Below, in pieces: positions 62,092-64,000 of a stretch of 64,000 nucleotides of DNA. Each line of letters starts with the position of its first letter. The stretch's first letter is position 1. The notes under the pieces are model-generated. The model saw only the letters and a list, made by a program, of their open reading frames with translations, was not told where the DNA came from and searched no databases. A program made the position numbers and the translations under genes. Source of the DNA: Phytohalomonas tamaricis (GTDB lineage: Bacteria; Pseudomonadota; Gammaproteobacteria; Pseudomonadales; Halomonadaceae); assembly GCF_003012345.1 (NCBI RefSeq), contig NZ_PVRV01000024.1, forward strand, positions 186,001-250,000, written 5' to 3'.

Positions 62092-63237
62092 ATGATCATG
62101 CCCCAACGAATTTTACTTATCGTTAGAAGACTAAATATTGGCGGCATTGAACGCGTTACTGTCAACCTTGCCAATACGCTACATCGCCTCGGCCATGAAG
62201 TACATATTCTGACCTTGAAGAAAGGAGTCGAGCTGGCTCCGATGGAAGGCGTTATCGTTCATGAAAAGGACGTCGACAAGCAAGTACGCCGCTCGATAGC
62301 CGGTGCCAGCTATGAGCTTGCTACGCGAGCCTTCTTGAAACCCCTGCTTAAAGGCTCAGGTTTTTTCTGGCGCGGTATCTACGGACATCGCATCCTGAAG
62401 CGCTTCATTACTGATATTGAACAGCAGTACGGCACTATCGATCGTATTATCGCTCGCGGGCAAGGGGCCTTCGAAGCGATATGGCCCTATCAAGATCCAC
62501 GCTTTTGGCAGGTCTGTGTTGCCCCCGTAGGCAACGAGACCGGAAAGCTCAGAGGCTTCTGGCTGCGCAAGCTGTATGAGGGCAAGCGCGTCGTCTGCAA
62601 CACCAATGGGGTCAGAATTCGCCTGGAAGAAGAACTTGCCCGTCATGATATTCGTATCGATGCCTGTGAAGTCATCATGAATCCCTGCGATATCGATGCC
62701 ATCCGGGCTGCTGCGGATGAGCCGGTTGATCTTCCCGCTCGCCCTTTTGTCGTGCATGTGGCGAGACTTTCTGAAGTAAAGCGACAGGAATTCCTCATTC
62801 GCGCCTATCTCGAAGCCGATATCGAAGAGGATCTGGTTATCGTTGGCGATGGCCCGATGCGTTCCCACCTTGAACAGCTTGTCGATTCCTTGGGCGTGCG
62901 TGACCGAGTGCACCTGATCGGCAGTCGGGTCAATCCCTATCCCTGGATGAAGCATGCCCGCCTGTTCGTCTTAAGTTCACGCAGTGAAGGGCTCGGTATT
63001 GTGCTGGCTGAAAGCATGATTTGTGGCACGCCCTGCGCCGCTGTCAATGCACCAGGAGGCGTGGCCGATGTGCTGATCAATGATCAGGCACGGTTATTAG
63101 CGGAAAATAACGTCTCCAGCCTGGCGGAAAAGATTCGCGAAGGGCTTGTCCGTCCGCCGGTCCTTGACGCAGAACTGATTGAGCGCTTTCGCGACACTCA
63201 CATCGCCTCACAGTTTCTTGCCTTGGCCACTCATTAA
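62092..63237 (+). CDS. Family 4 glycosyltransferase
   Basis: 381 residues, GT-B fold. N-terminal ILLIVRRLNIGGIERVTVNLANTLHRLGHEV (acceptor domain) and C-terminal FVVHVARLSEVKRQEFLIRAYLE, LVIVGDGPMRSHLEQLV and SSRSEGLGIVLAESMICGTPCAAVNAPGG (E-x7-E retaining motif). GC content returns to the chromosomal level here. ATG 62092 or 62098 may be used; neither has a clear ribosome site. Sugar and linkage unknown. It closes the polysaccharide locus. Confidence 0.9.
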   Translation: MIMPQRILLIVRRLNIGGIERVTVNLANTLHRLGHEVHILTLKKGVELAPMEGVIVHEKDVDKQVRRSIAGASYELATRAFLKPLLKGSGFFWRGIYGHRILKRFITDIEQQYGTIDRIIARGQGAFEAIWPYQDPRFWQVCVAPVGNETGKLRGFWLRKLYEGKRVVCNTNGVRIRLEEELARHDIRIDACEVIMNPCDIDAIRAAADEPVDLPARPFVVHVARLSEVKRQEFLIRAYLEADIEEDLVIVGDGPMRSHLEQLVDSLGVRDRVHLIGSRVNPYPWMKHARLFVLSSRSEGLGIVLAESMICGTPCAAVNAPGGVADVLINDQARLLAENNVSSLAEKIREGLVRPPVLDAELIERFRDTHIASQFLALATH

Positions 63238-63244
63238 CTCCACA

Positions 63245-63281
63245 TAAAAAAAGCCATGCCCAAAGAGGCATGGCTTTTTCT
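63245..63281. terminator. Bidirectional terminator between the GT4 gene and glyA
   Basis: AAAAAAGCCATGCC pairs with GGCATGGCTTTTTC around a six-base loop, with A and T runs on the two sides. Confidence 0.92.
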
Positions 63282-63297
63282 TTCTGTCTACACCCGA

Positions 63298-64000
63298 TCA
63301 GGCATAGACCGGCAGACGCTTGCACACCTCACTGACCTTGGCCTTCACCTCGGCTTCGGCCTGGCTGCTGTCGCCGTTAGCCAGTGCATCAAGAATGTCA
63401 CAGATCCAGCCAGCCAGTTCCTTGCACTCGGTCTCAGTGAAACCACGCGTGGTCACTGCCGGCGTACCGATGCGCAGTCCTGAAGTAACAAACGGGCTCT
63501 GCGGGTCGTTGGGCACGGCGTTCTTGTTGACTGTGATATGAGCACGGCCAAGCGCCGCATCCGCATCCTTCCCGGTAATGTCCTGCTTGATCAACGAAAG
63601 CAGAAACAGGTGATCTTCAGTACCGCCGGAGACGATGTCAAAACCACGTTCAATGAATACGCCCGCCATTACCTGAGCGTTCTTGATCACCTGTTGCTGG
63701 TAACGGGTGAACTCAGGGTCGAGCGCTTCCTTGAAGCAGACCGCCTTGGCGGCAATGACATGCATCAGCGGGCCACCTTGCCCACCGGGGAACACGGCGG
63801 AATTCAGCTTTTTATAGACATCGGCATCGCCACAGGCTGATAGGATCAAACCACCACGCGGGCCACGCAGCGTCTTGTGCGTAGTAGTAGTGACGACATG
63901 AGCGTGCTGCATCGGGCTCGGATAGAGACCAGCGGCGATAAGCCCTGCAATGTGCGCCATGTCGACAAAGAAGTAAGCTCCCACTTCATCGGCGATGTCA
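63298..64000 (-). CDS. glyA: Serine hydroxymethyltransferase (partial, C-terminal part)
   Basis: The C-terminal 233 residues; the gene continues past the window. Converts serine and tetrahydrofolate to glycine and methylene-tetrahydrofolate. The frame enters as [24 protein letters not shown]. The PLP-lysine motif [16 protein letters not shown] is present, as are NKNAVPNDP and [15 protein letters not shown]. It ends just after the shared terminator. Start codon, promoter and any glycine riboswitch lie outside. Confidence 0.96.
   Translation of the reverse strand, partial: DIADEVGAYFFVDMAHIAGLIAAGLYPSPMQHAHVVTTTTHKTLRGPRGGLILSACGDADVYKKLNSAVFPGGQGGPLMHVIAAKAVCFKEALDPEFTRYQQQVIKNAQVMAGVFIERGFDIVSGGTEDHLFLLSLIKQDITGKDADAALGRAHITVNKNAVPNDPQSPFVTSGLRIGTPAVTTRGFTETECKELAGWICDILDALANGDSSQAEAEVKAKVSEVCKRLPVYA

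Overview
The window reads as a chromosomal segment of a moderately halophilic gammaproteobacterium, most likely Halomonadaceae (Halomonas, Kushneria or Chromohalobacter type). This rests on moderately GC-rich housekeeping DNA, gammaproteobacterial gene neighbourhoods (hslR-hslO-pckA; nrdR-ribD-ribBX-ribH-nusB-thiL-pgpA; rsd next to dsbB and gshA), and a glucosylglycerate osmolyte cluster. No rRNA, tRNA, CRISPR array, intact insertion sequence, prophage or replication origin was seen. The genus is an inference from family resemblance and gene order, not from a marker gene.

Layout. 1-10 kb: rsd, dsbB, gshA, tex, pckA, hslO, hslR and a yrfG-like nucleotidase on the minus strand, then nudE on plus. 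10-12.2 kb: two small exported, very hydrophilic proteins and a GNAT acetyltransferase. 12.6-20 kb: ilvD, a two-gene operon pairing a SerC-type aminotransferase with an ATP-grasp ligase, and an AsrA-like second Lon protease with an 18-bp triplicate abutting its stop codon. 20-27 kb: a YdgA/DUF945 protein, then pgpA-thiL-nusB-ribH-ribBX-ribD-nrdR. 27-30 kb: two YeaQ-type small membrane proteins, a 63-residue orphan, and a TerC transporter behind a probable yybP-ykoY manganese riboswitch. 30-34 kb: a convergent glucosylglycerate set (phosphorylase; synthase plus phosphatase). 34-39 kb: galactonate catabolism (dgoKAD), a FadR-type GntR regulator with two candidate operators, and a Tat-exported lactonase. 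39-41.6 kb: an SF1 helicase and a cold-shock protein.

41.7-63.2 kb is a surface-polysaccharide locus with a visibly AT-rich core (about 48.8-55.7 kb). It holds gtrA/gtrB, a WcaJ-type initiating transferase, an ABC exporter whose permease carries an N-terminal TPR-like domain, two rhamnosyltransferase-like GT2 enzymes, a sulfotransferase, two membrane proteins of uncertain role, a methyltransferase-coiled coil-GT2-GT2 fusion, the complete dTDP-L-rhamnose pathway (rfbBDAC), a CysQ-CysC fusion (PAP phosphatase plus APS kinase), and GT8 and GT4 enzymes. Together these suggest a rhamnose-containing, sulfated and possibly methylated glycan assembled inside the cell and exported by an ABC transporter. 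The fused CysQ-CysC enzyme would make the sulfate donor PAPS and remove the inhibitory product PAP. This locus is the best candidate in the window for a poorly described system. The window ends inside glyA.
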